Assembly (NCBI GenBank): GCA_022452035.1
Contig: JAKURV010000006.1
Location: 1-64,000, forward strand
Source: Acidimicrobiales bacterium
GTDB lineage: Bacteria > Actinomycetota > Acidimicrobiia > Acidimicrobiales > MedAcidi-G1
Length of the DNA: 64,000 nt
Direction: 5' to 3'
Below, piece after piece: positions 36,613 through 44,854 of the stretch. The translations under genes were made by a program, and so were the position numbers. Position 1 is the first letter of the stretch. The number at the start of each line of letters is the position of its first letter. The notes under the pieces were generated by a model, which had not been told where the DNA came from, did not search any database, and was given only the letters and a program-made list of their open reading frames with translations.

Positions 36613-37689
36613 ATGGTGAGCCTCTTTTCTCCAACGTCGTTGGGAACTCTGAAACTCCGGAACCGGATCGTCATGGCGCCCATGACCCGCTCACGATCCA
36701 CCGAGAACGGCGCAGCGACCGACCTGATGGCCTGGTATTACGGGCAGCGGGCTTCGGCAGGCCTAATCGTGACTGAGGGGATCGCCCCGAGCGAGGACGG
36801 CAAGGGTTATTGCCGCACGCCGGTCCTGGACTCGTCGGAACGGGCCGACGGTTGGCGGCCAGTAACCAGCGCCGTACATCAGCGCGGCGGGCTGATCGTC
36901 GCCCAAGCCATGCACTGCGGACGAATTGCCCATAAAGACAACAAGACTCCGGACGCCGAGACTGTGGCTCCGTCAGCCGTCCGTGCCACAGGAGAGATGT
37001 ACACGGACGGCAACGGCCTGCAGCCCTTCGACCAACCACGAGAACTGACGGAATACGAGGTTCCAGGAGTGGTGGCGGAATACCGGCGATTCGCTGCCCT
37101 GGCTGTCGAAGCCGGATTCGATGGCGTCGAACTCCACGGGACGAGCGGCTACCTACCGGCCCAGTTCCTGTGCACGGGAACAAACCGGAGAACCGACGCC
37201 TACGGCGGGCCAGTCCAGAATCGGATCCGGTTTGTGGTTGAAGTGCTACACGCAATGGCCGACGAGGTGGGAGCCAACCGAATCGGCCTCCGCATCTGCC
37301 CGGGGAACCCCTTCAACGACCTTCAAGATGAGGGTCCTTCCGACGTCGAGGACACCTTCCGGGCACTTCTGGAGGAGATACGTCCCATGGGGCTCGCCTA
37401 CCTACACGTCATCCGTCTGGCGGGAGCGCACCTGGACAACCTGGCATTGGCCCGGGACCACCACGACGGAGCACTAATCGCCAACGACTCCTTCGACGCC
37501 CGAGAGGCCGAAGATGCCATCACCGCCGAACGATGTGACGCCGTGTCGTTCGCGCGGTACTTCCTGGCCAACCCCGACCTAGTTGAGCGCTTCGCTGATG
37601 GTCTGCCGTTGGCTCGCTTCGATTCACGCACCCTTTACACCCCGGGGCCCGCCGGCTACATCGACTATCCGACAGCTGGAGAGGCGTGA
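36613..37689 (+). CDS. Old yellow enzyme family flavin oxidoreductase
   Basis: A 358-residue FMN enzyme of the alkene reductase class: LFSPTSLGTLKLRNRIVMAPMTRSR at the N-terminus, QAMHCGRIAH, GVELHGTSGYLPAQF and TDAYGGPVQNRIRF. The barrel and length fit NemA/xenobiotic reductase-type enzymes. At the substrate-binding pair normally H-x-x-H or H-x-x-N, H175 is kept but the second position is S178, and the usual tryptophan-containing LWHVGR is QAMHCGR, so activity may differ. ATG at 36613 is preceded by AGG at about ten bases; a TTG at 36604 is an alternative. Confidence 0.85.
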   Translation: MVSLFSPTSLGTLKLRNRIVMAPMTRSRSTENGAATDLMAWYYGQRASAGLIVTEGIAPSEDGKGYCRTPVLDSSERADGWRPVTSAVHQRGGLIVAQAMHCGRIAHKDNKTPDAETVAPSAVRATGEMYTDGNGLQPFDQPRELTEYEVPGVVAEYRRFAALAVEAGFDGVELHGTSGYLPAQFLCTGTNRRTDAYGGPVQNRIRFVVEVLHAMADEVGANRIGLRICPGNPFNDLQDEGPSDVEDTFRALLEEIRPMGLAYLHVIRLAGAHLDNLALARDHHDGALIANDSFDAREAEDAITAERCDAVSFARYFLANPDLVERFADGLPLARFDSRTLYTPGPAGYIDYPTAGEA

Positions 37690-37799
37690 CAGCCCGATTC
37701 GGCAACAGGAGGAAAGCGCGCACGAGGAGCTGCTCGGGTTCGACCTGCCACCATCTACGGGTTGGCGGACCAGCCGCGGCGCGACGATCCTGACGAGGC

Positions 37800-38072
37800 A
37801 TGCACTACGTGATCCACGCCCTGGACCGCCCTGACGCCGGCGACCTGAGGGACCAGACCCGACCGGACCACCTGGCGTACTTGGCCGGCTTTGCTGTGAC
37901 GTTCGGTGGGCCCCTCCTGGATGATGACGGCCAGATGTGCGGTTCTCTGATCGTCCTTGACGTCGATACCCGCGAGGCGGCCGAGGAGTTCGCGGCCGGG
38001 GATCCCTACGCCGAGGCGGGCCTGTTCGAACGAGTCACGATTACAGGCTTCCGACCCCTACTGGGCACCTGA
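37800..38072 (+). CDS. YciI family protein
   Basis: A 90-residue alpha/beta protein of the YciI-related family: MHYVIHALDRPD, a helix RPDHLAYLAGF, GGPLLDDDG, SLIVLDVDTREAAEEF and DPYAEAGLFERV. The conserved aspartate-serine pattern of the family is the DDDG...GS region. Its biochemical role is unclear; family members often sit beside catabolic enzymes and may bind small acids. ATG start at 37800. Confidence 0.82.
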   Translation: MHYVIHALDRPDAGDLRDQTRPDHLAYLAGFAVTFGGPLLDDDGQMCGSLIVLDVDTREAAEEFAAGDPYAEAGLFERVTITGFRPLLGT

Positions 38073-38094
38073 GTCTCGCCTACGTACTCACCGG

Positions 38095-38883
38095 TCAGTC
38101 CAAGCCGGCCAGAAAGTCCAGCATGGCAGGATTGACTACGTCTGGCGCCTCGAGGTTGCTGGTATGGCCGGCGCCGGGAACCACCACGAAGGTTGACGGC
38201 CCCGAGAGTGATTCCGAGACGAGGCGCCCCCGTTCCACTGGAATGGCCATGTCCGCGTCGCCGTGAAAGACGATGCTCGGACAGGTGATCTCACCAAGAC
38301 GTTCGACGATCGAATCGCGTTCGAAGAGACAGTCCTTGGCCCCCACCCACGCGGCAATCGGCTTGGAGGTCCACTTGCCCCGCCAGTAACGGGCGTCGGC
38401 GTAGCCAGGGGCGAACAGGAACATCTGGAGGGCATCACCGATCTCGCCGGAAAGCCCCATGGCGCCAGCGGCGTCGAAGAGTCCCTGGTACTGCGCCCGA
38501 TCCTCGACGGAGAGAGCTTCGGCCTCGGTGTCGACTAACACCATGGCCCGAACCCGGGCAGGGGCGGTGAGCGCGACCCGCAGCGTCAGGAAACCGCCCT
38601 GAGACATACCGCCGAGCACCACACGATCAATGCCTAGGTGGTCAAGCAGCCCGACCACGTCGGCAGCCAGGTCCCAGTAGTCGAAGGGCTCGGTGTGGGT
38701 TGTCTGGCCCCAGCCCCGTTCGTCGTAGGTCACGACCCGCCATCCGGCGCCGGTGAGAGGACCAACCTGATGCACCCACATCTCATGACCCATGCCAAAG
38801 CCGTGGCTCAGCAAGATGGCTGGCCCGTCGCCACCGGTGTCCAGGTAGTGGATGGTCTGGTCATTGACATCGGCGAAGGGCAC
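38095..38883 (-). CDS. Alpha/beta hydrolase (serine nucleophile)
   Basis: A 262-residue alpha/beta hydrolase. The nucleophile elbow GGMSQGG contains serine near residue 93, the oxyanion segment is LLSHGFGMGHEMW, the acid lies in FHGDADMAIP and the histidine in GAGHTSNLEAP. This is an esterase, lactonase or non-haem haloperoxidase-like fold; the Trp expected in haloalkane dehalogenases is absent. I place the start at GTG 38883, where GAGGAG lies seven bases upstream; the open frame continues to 38961 without such a site. It diverges from the beta-propeller gene at 38995. Confidence 0.8.
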   Translation of the reverse strand: MPFADVNDQTIHYLDTGGDGPAILLSHGFGMGHEMWVHQVGPLTGAGWRVVTYDERGWGQTTHTEPFDYWDLAADVVGLLDHLGIDRVVLGGMSQGGFLTLRVALTAPARVRAMVLVDTEAEALSVEDRAQYQGLFDAAGAMGLSGEIGDALQMFLFAPGYADARYWRGKWTSKPIAAWVGAKDCLFERDSIVERLGEITCPSIVFHGDADMAIPVERGRLVSESLSGPSTFVVVPGAGHTSNLEAPDVVNPAMLDFLAGLD

Positions 38884-38890
38884 GGTTGAT

Positions 38891-38896
38891 CTCCTC
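38891..38896 (-). promoter_or_regulatory. Ribosome binding site deciding the GTG start at 38883
   Basis: On the minus strand GAGGAG is followed by seven bases and then GTG CCC TTC. The upstream in-frame ATG at 38907 has no matching site, so the shorter protein is preferred. Confidence 0.6.
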
Positions 38897-38994
38897 GGGT
38901 GCTCCATGTTGGGCTGACTGGTTAATCGATCGACGGCCGCGTTCGGGATGAAAACTCGCAACAGAGCGCTTAGCGAAATCTACTCTGGGGACCT

Positions 38995-40548
38995 GTGACC
39001 GTCGGCTACCGCAACCCGTTTCTGGCCGCCAGCGAAAACCCGATCGCCCACGGCCGGTGCGACCAGCAGGACTGCACAGAAATAGCTGGGGCCATTCCTG
39101 ACGGTGCCGTCGAGTTGGGCGACGAGGAGAGGCAGTTCACGTGGCTTGGTCCCGGCCACTTCGGCGGTTTGATTTCCGGCCCGTACCCCGACGGGAAGCG
39201 CACAATCTGGAGCAACGGCCGCGAGCGGCTGGTCAAGTTGGATTACGAAACCCTGGAGGTCTTGGCCTCCCTGGATCTGCCTGGCTCGGGGTCCAGCACG
39301 ATGGAGGACTGGGAGGCTGGCGTGGCGGGCCTTGACGAGCTTGAGGGCGATGAGGCGGTCCTTCACGCCGCTGATCTGGCCGCCCGGTTCCTAACTGGTC
39401 TTGATGGCGTGTACTCCCTTCTGGACGCGGACCACACCATGTTCTTGGGGCGCAAGACGGGTGCCGTGGCTTACGCAGAGGTGGACCCGACGGATCGTTG
39501 TTCGCCGTTGGTGGAGGTCGCACGGTGGGCCAAGCCGGCGGAGGTCGAGGGGTCGTTCGTAGGCGTCAACATGACCCCCGACGGGCGCCTGGTCCTGTCG
39601 ACTGACCACGGGTGGTTGGTCAGCCTGGCCCGGGACTTCTCTGACCATGTGGCCATCCGACTCCCTGGTGCGGACAGGGATGCAGCCGACCACTGCGCTC
39701 GGATGGAGGCCGAGCGGGGCAATACGGGATACGGCTGGGTACGTACGAGTATGTGTTGTGACGAGACGGGGGGCGTTTATGTCAGCTCGGTGGACCACAC
39801 CCACCGGGTGGTGTGGACCGGTGAGCGCTTCTCGCTAGACGAGGCCGACGGTGCGTGGAGCGCTCGCTACAGAAACGAAACCGGCCGGGGCTCAGGGACT
39901 ACGCCGTCGCTCATGGGGTTCGAGCCCGCGGATGACCGTTTCGTGGTCATCGGCGATGGCGACGAGGTGGTCAATATCACCTTGTTTTGGCGAGACAGAA
40001 TCCCCGAGAATTGGGAACAGCTCCCCGGGGCCCCATCCCGGCGGATTGCCGGCTTGGGGCCGGCCCATATGGGCGATCTGACCCGCACCGCCATCCAGAC
40101 CGAACAGTCGATCACCGTGTCGGGCTATGGGGCCATGACAGTCAATAACGAACCGGGCTCCCTTCCCGACTGGCTTCCGGCCCGGGGAGCCCGCCTCTTG
40201 TGTTTTTTCTTGGGACATCACGAGCGGTTCACCCCGTATGGCCTCCACAAGTACGAGTGGGACCCGTTAACCCAAACTTTTAGGGAGGCGTGGGTGGCCA
40301 CTGACGTCAGTTCCCCCAACTCAGTGCCCTACATAAGCCAGGACTCGGACACCGTCTACACATGTGGAACCCGAGGTGGAAAGTGGACCATCGAGGCGTT
40401 GTCCTGGTCGACAGGGAAGTCGCGGGGCCACTGGGTGATGGGAGATTCCCGCTACAACGCGCTGGGCGGGGGCGTTCACCTCGACGAGGACGGTCGCCTC
40501 GTGTACGGCACCATTTTCGGGAAGGCCCGGATACTACGAGCACCCTGA
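38995..40548 (+). CDS. Uncharacterised protein with probable beta-propeller fold
   Basis: A 517-residue protein I cannot name. Repeated short strands with turn motifs (GGLISGPYPDGKR, MTPDGRLVLSTDHGWLVSL, DETGGVYVSSVDHTHRVVWTG, DDRFVVIGDGDEVVN, LDEDGRLVYGTIFG) are typical of beta-propellers of the quinoprotein or SMP-30 sort. An N-terminal segment HGRCDQQDCTEIAG holds two cysteines and could bind metal. No signal peptide or membrane segment is visible, so it looks cytosolic. GTG start at 38995. I have a vague memory of similar unnamed proteins in marine proteobacteria and mycobacteria, but no function. Confidence 0.7.
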   Translation: MTVGYRNPFLAASENPIAHGRCDQQDCTEIAGAIPDGAVELGDEERQFTWLGPGHFGGLISGPYPDGKRTIWSNGRERLVKLDYETLEVLASLDLPGSGSSTMEDWEAGVAGLDELEGDEAVLHAADLAARFLTGLDGVYSLLDADHTMFLGRKTGAVAYAEVDPTDRCSPLVEVARWAKPAEVEGSFVGVNMTPDGRLVLSTDHGWLVSLARDFSDHVAIRLPGADRDAADHCARMEAERGNTGYGWVRTSMCCDETGGVYVSSVDHTHRVVWTGERFSLDEADGAWSARYRNETGRGSGTTPSLMGFEPADDRFVVIGDGDEVVNITLFWRDRIPENWEQLPGAPSRRIAGLGPAHMGDLTRTAIQTEQSITVSGYGAMTVNNEPGSLPDWLPARGARLLCFFLGHHERFTPYGLHKYEWDPLTQTFREAWVATDVSSPNSVPYISQDSDTVYTCGTRGGKWTIEALSWSTGKSRGHWVMGDSRYNALGGGVHLDEDGRLVYGTIFGKARILRAP

Positions 40549-40623
40549 CCATCGACCGTCAGGGGACAAATGTCCGACCTCCCGGAGGTGTGAGCGAGAG
40601 GCGGACCGGCTACAAACGGGTGC

Positions 40624-42180
40624 GTGGAACGGCCACCGGACCGGCGGGCTGAGGCGCTGGACGCTCTCGACGGAGGCACTTTTGACGCCCTCGTGGTGGG
40701 CGGTGGCATCAACGGGGCGGTCTCGGCCCTCGCCCTGTCGGCCCACGGCCTGCGGGTGGCCCTTGTGGAACGCCACGACTTCGGATCCGGTACCAGCCAA
40801 GAGTCATCATGCATGGTCTGGGGTGGATTCAAATACCTGGAGAGCCGCGACCTTCGCTTGGTGGCCGGGCTCTGCGACTCTCGAAATCGGCTAGCCCAGG
40901 CGTTTCCGACCCGCCTCGCCGAGACTCGCTTCCTGGCTGCCCTGGATCACGGGGCGCCCTTTCCGCCGTGGTTTGCTTCGTTAGGGGCTGTGACCTACTG
41001 GGGCCTGGGGCGTATGGCCACCCAGCCTCCCCGCCATCGGCCGACAGCCAGCATCGAACGCTTAGAACCGTCGGTTGATACTTCGATGGTGCGGGGCGGC
41101 ATCGAGTACTCCGATTACCTGCTGGTAGACAACGATGCCCGCTTCGTCTCGGAGATGGCGCTACAGGCCGTGCGGCACGGGGCGGTTATCGCCAACCGTG
41201 TTGATGTAGTGGCCGCTGAAACAGGAGTGGGTGGCTGGCGGGTGGGCCTGAGCGACGTCCTGGCCGACCGGACCTTCCAGTGCTCAGCGTCTCTCGTCGT
41301 CAACGCAGCCGGTCCCTACGTGCCGGACGTAGGGCACCTAACCGGAACAGCCACCAACCACCGTTTGGTGTTTTCAAAAGGCATTCACCTGGTGGTGCCT
41401 CGGATCACTGACTCGGGACGGATATTGGCGTTTTTCGACGATGACGAGAGGTTGTTCTATGTGCTTCCGATGGGGGACCGTTCGGTTATCGGGACGACGG
41501 ACACCCCTGTCGAGGATCCCGACGTGTCGGTGACTGGAGAGGACCGATCGTTTTTGCTGGAACAGATCAACGCCCGAATCGACCTGCCGCATCCGCTAAC
41601 AGTCGCCGACGTGATTGCCGATCGCTGTGGAGTCCGGTCGCTCGTCGTGGAGCCCGGGGGATCGGCTGAGGGCCGGGACTGGACAGAACTGTCGCGGCGG
41701 CACGCTGTGGAAGTCGACCGAACTCTTGGTGTCGTGTCAATTCTGGGCGGCAAACTTTCCGACTGTCTTAACGTAGGCGACGAGGTCGTCGAGGCCGCAG
41801 AGAGCTGCGGTTTGGAGGTCCGCACGCCGGTGACGCGGTGGTATGGCGAGCCTGGTCGTACAGCCCGACGACGATTCAACGAGCGGGCATCCGATCTTGG
41901 GCTGAACCAGCAAGTGGCCGAAGACCTTTGGCGCCGCCAAGGTATGCGGGCCTTCCCGACACTCGACCTGATCGACGAGGACAGAACCCTGGGCGAGCCA
42001 ATGGGTGGCCTGATGCCCCTCACCGAAGCCGAGGTTCGAGTCATGGCCGACCATGAGCGAATCCTCGAACCAGAGGACTTCCTGCGCCGCCGAACCATGC
42101 TCGCCCAGGTGGAGCGGGACGAGGACCTAGCTGGCGACAAGGCAGTACAACGGGCGTTGGGGATCCTGGGAATGGTTTAA
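40624..42180 (+). CDS. glpD: Glycerol-3-phosphate dehydrogenase (GlpD type)
   Basis: A 518-residue FAD enzyme oxidising sn-glycerol 3-phosphate to dihydroxyacetone phosphate at the membrane face. The FAD motif VVGGGINGAVSALALSAHG lies near residue 24, followed by VERHDFGSGTSQESSCMVWGG and KYLESRD. LPMGDRSVIGTTDTP and SILGGKLSDCLNVGDEV are family segments. It pairs in function with glpK at 21684. In the usual family form the first of these reads ...GTSSRSTKLVHGG, so SQESSCMVWGG is a divergent version. GTG start at 40624 is preceded only by a weak site. Confidence 0.88.
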   Translation: MERPPDRRAEALDALDGGTFDALVVGGGINGAVSALALSAHGLRVALVERHDFGSGTSQESSCMVWGGFKYLESRDLRLVAGLCDSRNRLAQAFPTRLAETRFLAALDHGAPFPPWFASLGAVTYWGLGRMATQPPRHRPTASIERLEPSVDTSMVRGGIEYSDYLLVDNDARFVSEMALQAVRHGAVIANRVDVVAAETGVGGWRVGLSDVLADRTFQCSASLVVNAAGPYVPDVGHLTGTATNHRLVFSKGIHLVVPRITDSGRILAFFDDDERLFYVLPMGDRSVIGTTDTPVEDPDVSVTGEDRSFLLEQINARIDLPHPLTVADVIADRCGVRSLVVEPGGSAEGRDWTELSRRHAVEVDRTLGVVSILGGKLSDCLNVGDEVVEAAESCGLEVRTPVTRWYGEPGRTARRRFNERASDLGLNQQVAEDLWRRQGMRAFPTLDLIDEDRTLGEPMGGLMPLTEAEVRVMADHERILEPEDFLRRRTMLAQVERDEDLAGDKAVQRALGILGMV

Positions 42181-42207
42181 GTCCATTGCTGAAATCCTGA
42201 CCTCGTT

Positions 42208-42223
42208 AGCCGGTTAACCGGCT
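42208..42223. promoter_or_regulatory. Perfect 16-base palindrome, possible operator
   Basis: AGCCGGTTAACCGGCT reads identically on both strands with no spacer. It lies in the 125-base gap between glpD and the hypothetical gene at 42306. A spacerless palindrome suits a dimeric repressor better than a terminator, since no loop or T-run is present. No regulator gene is adjacent. Confidence 0.4.
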
Positions 42224-42305
42224 CAGGAGCCCCGTGGGACCGTGTCTTGTGGCAGGTGTCCTTCATTGCCTTGTCGACCTGGCTTCTGAGCGCGAAATTG
42301 GATCC

Positions 42306-42806
42306 ATGCAGTTTTTCCAACGGAGACGGTGGATCGATCCAGACCGGTTGATGGAGGGCCATGCCGCGTTTGTCCGACAACTGGAGTGGATTGACGCCCA
42401 TACAAACATGGACATGGCTGGGTGGCGGCTTGCTGACAGCGACCCGCTGGGGGCAATACTGGCCACGACCACTTACGACGATCACGACTGGTTCCTGGCC
42501 GAGAAGGACTACCTCCAGACCTTGTCCGCCTACGGTCCTGTTAACAACGCTGCGGCATCTCTGACGGTCGGCGAGGACACCTTCGAACGGTGGGACAGCG
42601 TGGAAGACCTCCCGGTCGGTTGGTCCCTTGACGATACATTTTGGCAGCTAACGGACCCGACTGACGTCGAACGGTCGGGTGGGAGAGCTACCCGGTGGAC
42701 GAACGTGGAGGGCGCAGCGGGCTGCACTGCCTGGCTATTAGATGCCGATGGCCCGATGGTCGAACCGACCGGTGTCCGTATCGAGCACTGGGAACGAATT
42801 CACTAA
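42306..42806 (+). CDS. Hypothetical protein
   Basis: A 166-residue soluble protein not recognised. It starts FFQRRRWIDPDRLMEGHAAF and continues with GWRLADSDPLGAILATTTYDD, then an acidic tryptophan-rich C-terminal part (FERWDSVEDLPVGWSLDD, HWERIH). No motif for metal, nucleotide or cofactor binding stands out. ATG at 42306 is chosen because the longer frame from 42234 begins in the palindrome-containing gap. It converges with the MFS gene 20 bases away. Confidence 0.5.
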   Translation: MQFFQRRRWIDPDRLMEGHAAFVRQLEWIDAHTNMDMAGWRLADSDPLGAILATTTYDDHDWFLAEKDYLQTLSAYGPVNNAAASLTVGEDTFERWDSVEDLPVGWSLDDTFWQLTDPTDVERSGGRATRWTNVEGAAGCTAWLLDADGPMVEPTGVRIEHWERIH

Positions 42807-42826
42807 CCAGGGGACGTCGTGTCGGG

Positions 42827-44209
42827 TCAGCCCCCTGAACCGTCTGTTGGCCACGTGTGGTGGCTGGGGTGCCGCTGGTCGACCTCGCAGTCGTGCTTGT
42901 CAAGGTGGTGATGCCACCCAGCTAGTGGATGGAGGACCCACTTGCTGACCGAGTGAGCGATTTCGCCCGATCGAGCCAGGATGGGCTGGAACGTTGATTG
43001 ATGCTCGACGGGTACGGCCTGCCGGACCCGGACCCGGTACGAGAGATAAAGAGCCAGAACGGCCAAGCAGGTAGCCAACGACCAGAAGTAGGCAGAAGGC
43101 CCGAGGGCCTGTACGGCCATTCCAATGATCATTGGGGCGGCCATGGCTCCGAAACTGGAAGCCAACACGAGGGTCGATGCGGCCGCCACCCGCTTCTCGG
43201 CGGGGACCCAGTCGTTGGCTAGGGCAACGAACTGCCCGTAGAGAGGGAATACGAAGGCTCCGAAGACCAGGTTGACGATCAGGAGGACCATGCTGGTCGC
43301 CGGAACCAGCGCTCCGATACAGGCCAGTCCACACGACGTGATGGCCACGACCAGGATTACCGCCCGGCGGGGGTACCGGTCCGAAAGCTTGCCCAGTGGG
43401 ATCTGGAGGGTGATGGCCCCGATCACGGCCGCCGAGGTGAACAAGGTGATTCGGCCGGCGCCCATACCCGACTCGGTACCGAACACGGCGGCCATCGAAG
43501 TGGAGGCCGACTGAACGAACGAACAGAGAACGATGCCGACGACCGCCGAGGGGATGGTCCGATACAGGTCCCGTAGTGGCATCTTCTCCTCGCTTGGGAC
43601 CGGAGCGGCCGTTGAGGCCGAGAGGGTCACCGGCACAACGGCAAGTGAGATGAGGACTGAGGACAGCACGAAGAGCTTGAACCCGTCAGCTGAGCCAACG
43701 TTCAGTAGGAGCTGACCGACGGCCGTCCCACCCATCATGACCATCATGTAGGCACCGAGAATGCTGCCCCGCGTTTCGTTCGTGGCCCGGTCATTCAGCC
43801 AGCTCTCCAAGATCACCAAGACGCCGGCGTTGCAGGCTCCACCGACGAAGTACACGACAGCCCACGTGACGGGCAGCACGAGCACAGCGTTGATGAGGAC
43901 GGCGGCCGAAGCAGTCGAGGCCAACGCCGCAAACACTCTGATGTGGCCCACCGCCGAAAGGGCTCGGCCAATTGCCTTAGCTCCCAGCAGATAGCCGGCG
44001 AAGTGGACGGCCATCACCGTGCCCATCGCGCTGGCACTAAAGCCCTCAGATTCGGCGCGGATAGGCAGGAGGATCCGTTGTAGGCCATTGCCGACCTGCA
44101 GGAAGAGGAAGGCCAAGAACAGCGCCCACACGCCGAGAAGGGACGAAATGGTCGACGTTCGACCCTGTCCCGTGCCGGCCGTCGACCCGTCGGCCGACGG
44201 CGGGTTCAT
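42827..44209 (-). CDS. MFS transporter with histidine-rich tail
   Basis: A 460-residue major facilitator protein of about twelve transmembrane segments: FLAFLFLQVGNGLQRILLPI as the first helix, the loop KAIGRALSAVGHIR, WVPAEKRVAAASTL in the second half. The layout resembles YcaD-type MFS proteins. The C-terminal 30 or so residues after SVSKWVLHPLAG are polar and hold eight histidines in a cytoplasmic tail, unusual for this family and possibly metal-binding. The ATG at 44209 overlaps the stop of the betainyl-CoA thioesterase-like gene as ATGA, so it may carry that pathway's substrate. Confidence 0.8.
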   Translation of the reverse strand: MNPPSADGSTAGTGQGRTSTISSLLGVWALFLAFLFLQVGNGLQRILLPIRAESEGFSASAMGTVMAVHFAGYLLGAKAIGRALSAVGHIRVFAALASTASAAVLINAVLVLPVTWAVVYFVGGACNAGVLVILESWLNDRATNETRGSILGAYMMVMMGGTAVGQLLLNVGSADGFKLFVLSSVLISLAVVPVTLSASTAAPVPSEEKMPLRDLYRTIPSAVVGIVLCSFVQSASTSMAAVFGTESGMGAGRITLFTSAAVIGAITLQIPLGKLSDRYPRRAVILVVAITSCGLACIGALVPATSMVLLIVNLVFGAFVFPLYGQFVALANDWVPAEKRVAAASTLVLASSFGAMAAPMIIGMAVQALGPSAYFWSLATCLAVLALYLSYRVRVRQAVPVEHQSTFQPILARSGEIAHSVSKWVLHPLAGWHHHLDKHDCEVDQRHPSHHTWPTDGSGG

Positions 44210-44691
44210 CGAAGGGTCCTGACACCCCGACCGACATGGTCGGGAAGGGGAATAACGGCATGGTCAGAGGCCTGGGCTAGGGCGTTACCCAGCACCGGTT
44301 CGACCATAGGGGCAACCTCGGGACCATTCAGCCCTCGGGTCACGTGGAGCATCATGGACTCTTGGGTGGCCGCCGGATCGGGGAGGTCCCCAGTGAACAA
44401 CTCGTGATGAAGATGGATCCTCTTTGCGTCAGCACCCAGAACCCAGCTGTCAGCTCGTATTGACGCGCCCTCCTTGACCTCGCGGAGGTACCGGATTCGG
44501 CTTTCGACCGTGTAAAAACTTCCGTGCTCCTCGAGGTACTCGGAGCCGAAGCCGAGGTGGACCAGGACTTCGTCGGAGGCCTGGCCGAATGCCACGCCGT
44601 AGTAGCCCTCAGTGAGATGGCCGTTGTAGTCGATCCACTCCGGTGGAACGACGGTGCTCCACACCCGGAGCGGTTCGGGGCTTGCTGCCAT
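44206..44691 (-). CDS. Thioesterase, betainyl-CoA thioesterase-like
   Basis: A 161-residue hotdog thioesterase. VVPPEWIDYNGHLTEGYY near the N-terminus has the catalytic aspartate D21 in DYNGH, then FYTVESRIRYL and RIHLHHELF. I recall the same run in the thioesterase part of carnitine dehydrogenase fusions and in CdhB, which free glycine betaine from betainyl-CoA. The start is ATG at 44691, with GGAGGT seven bases upstream. It is immediately followed by the overlapping MFS gene. Nearby GbcA-like and sarcosine oxidase genes could use released glycine betaine. No carnitine dehydrogenase is present here. Confidence 0.72.
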   Translation of the reverse strand: MAASPEPLRVWSTVVPPEWIDYNGHLTEGYYGVAFGQASDEVLVHLGFGSEYLEEHGSFYTVESRIRYLREVKEGASIRADSWVLGADAKRIHLHHELFTGDLPDPAATQESMMLHVTRGLNGPEVAPMVEPVLGNALAQASDHAVIPLPDHVGRGVRTLR

Positions 44692-44854
44692 CGACCTGAC
44701 CTCCACAGTCCGGCCGGCCACCGGCATCGGAAGACTGCCAATGGGGTGGTGGTGCCACCGGGGTGGCGTTTACGCCGGCAATCTACGGCCGTCCCGCGCT
44801 ATGCGGCAATCATCCTCGACGGTCATGGGGCACAGGCGGCCTTGACATCCACTG

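Noticed and set aside
34431-38932. Shared 11-base string TTAATCGATCG at 34431 and 38922
   Set aside because: Both are in short AT-richer gaps with different neighbours; no dyad or third copy was found, so chance repetition is likely.
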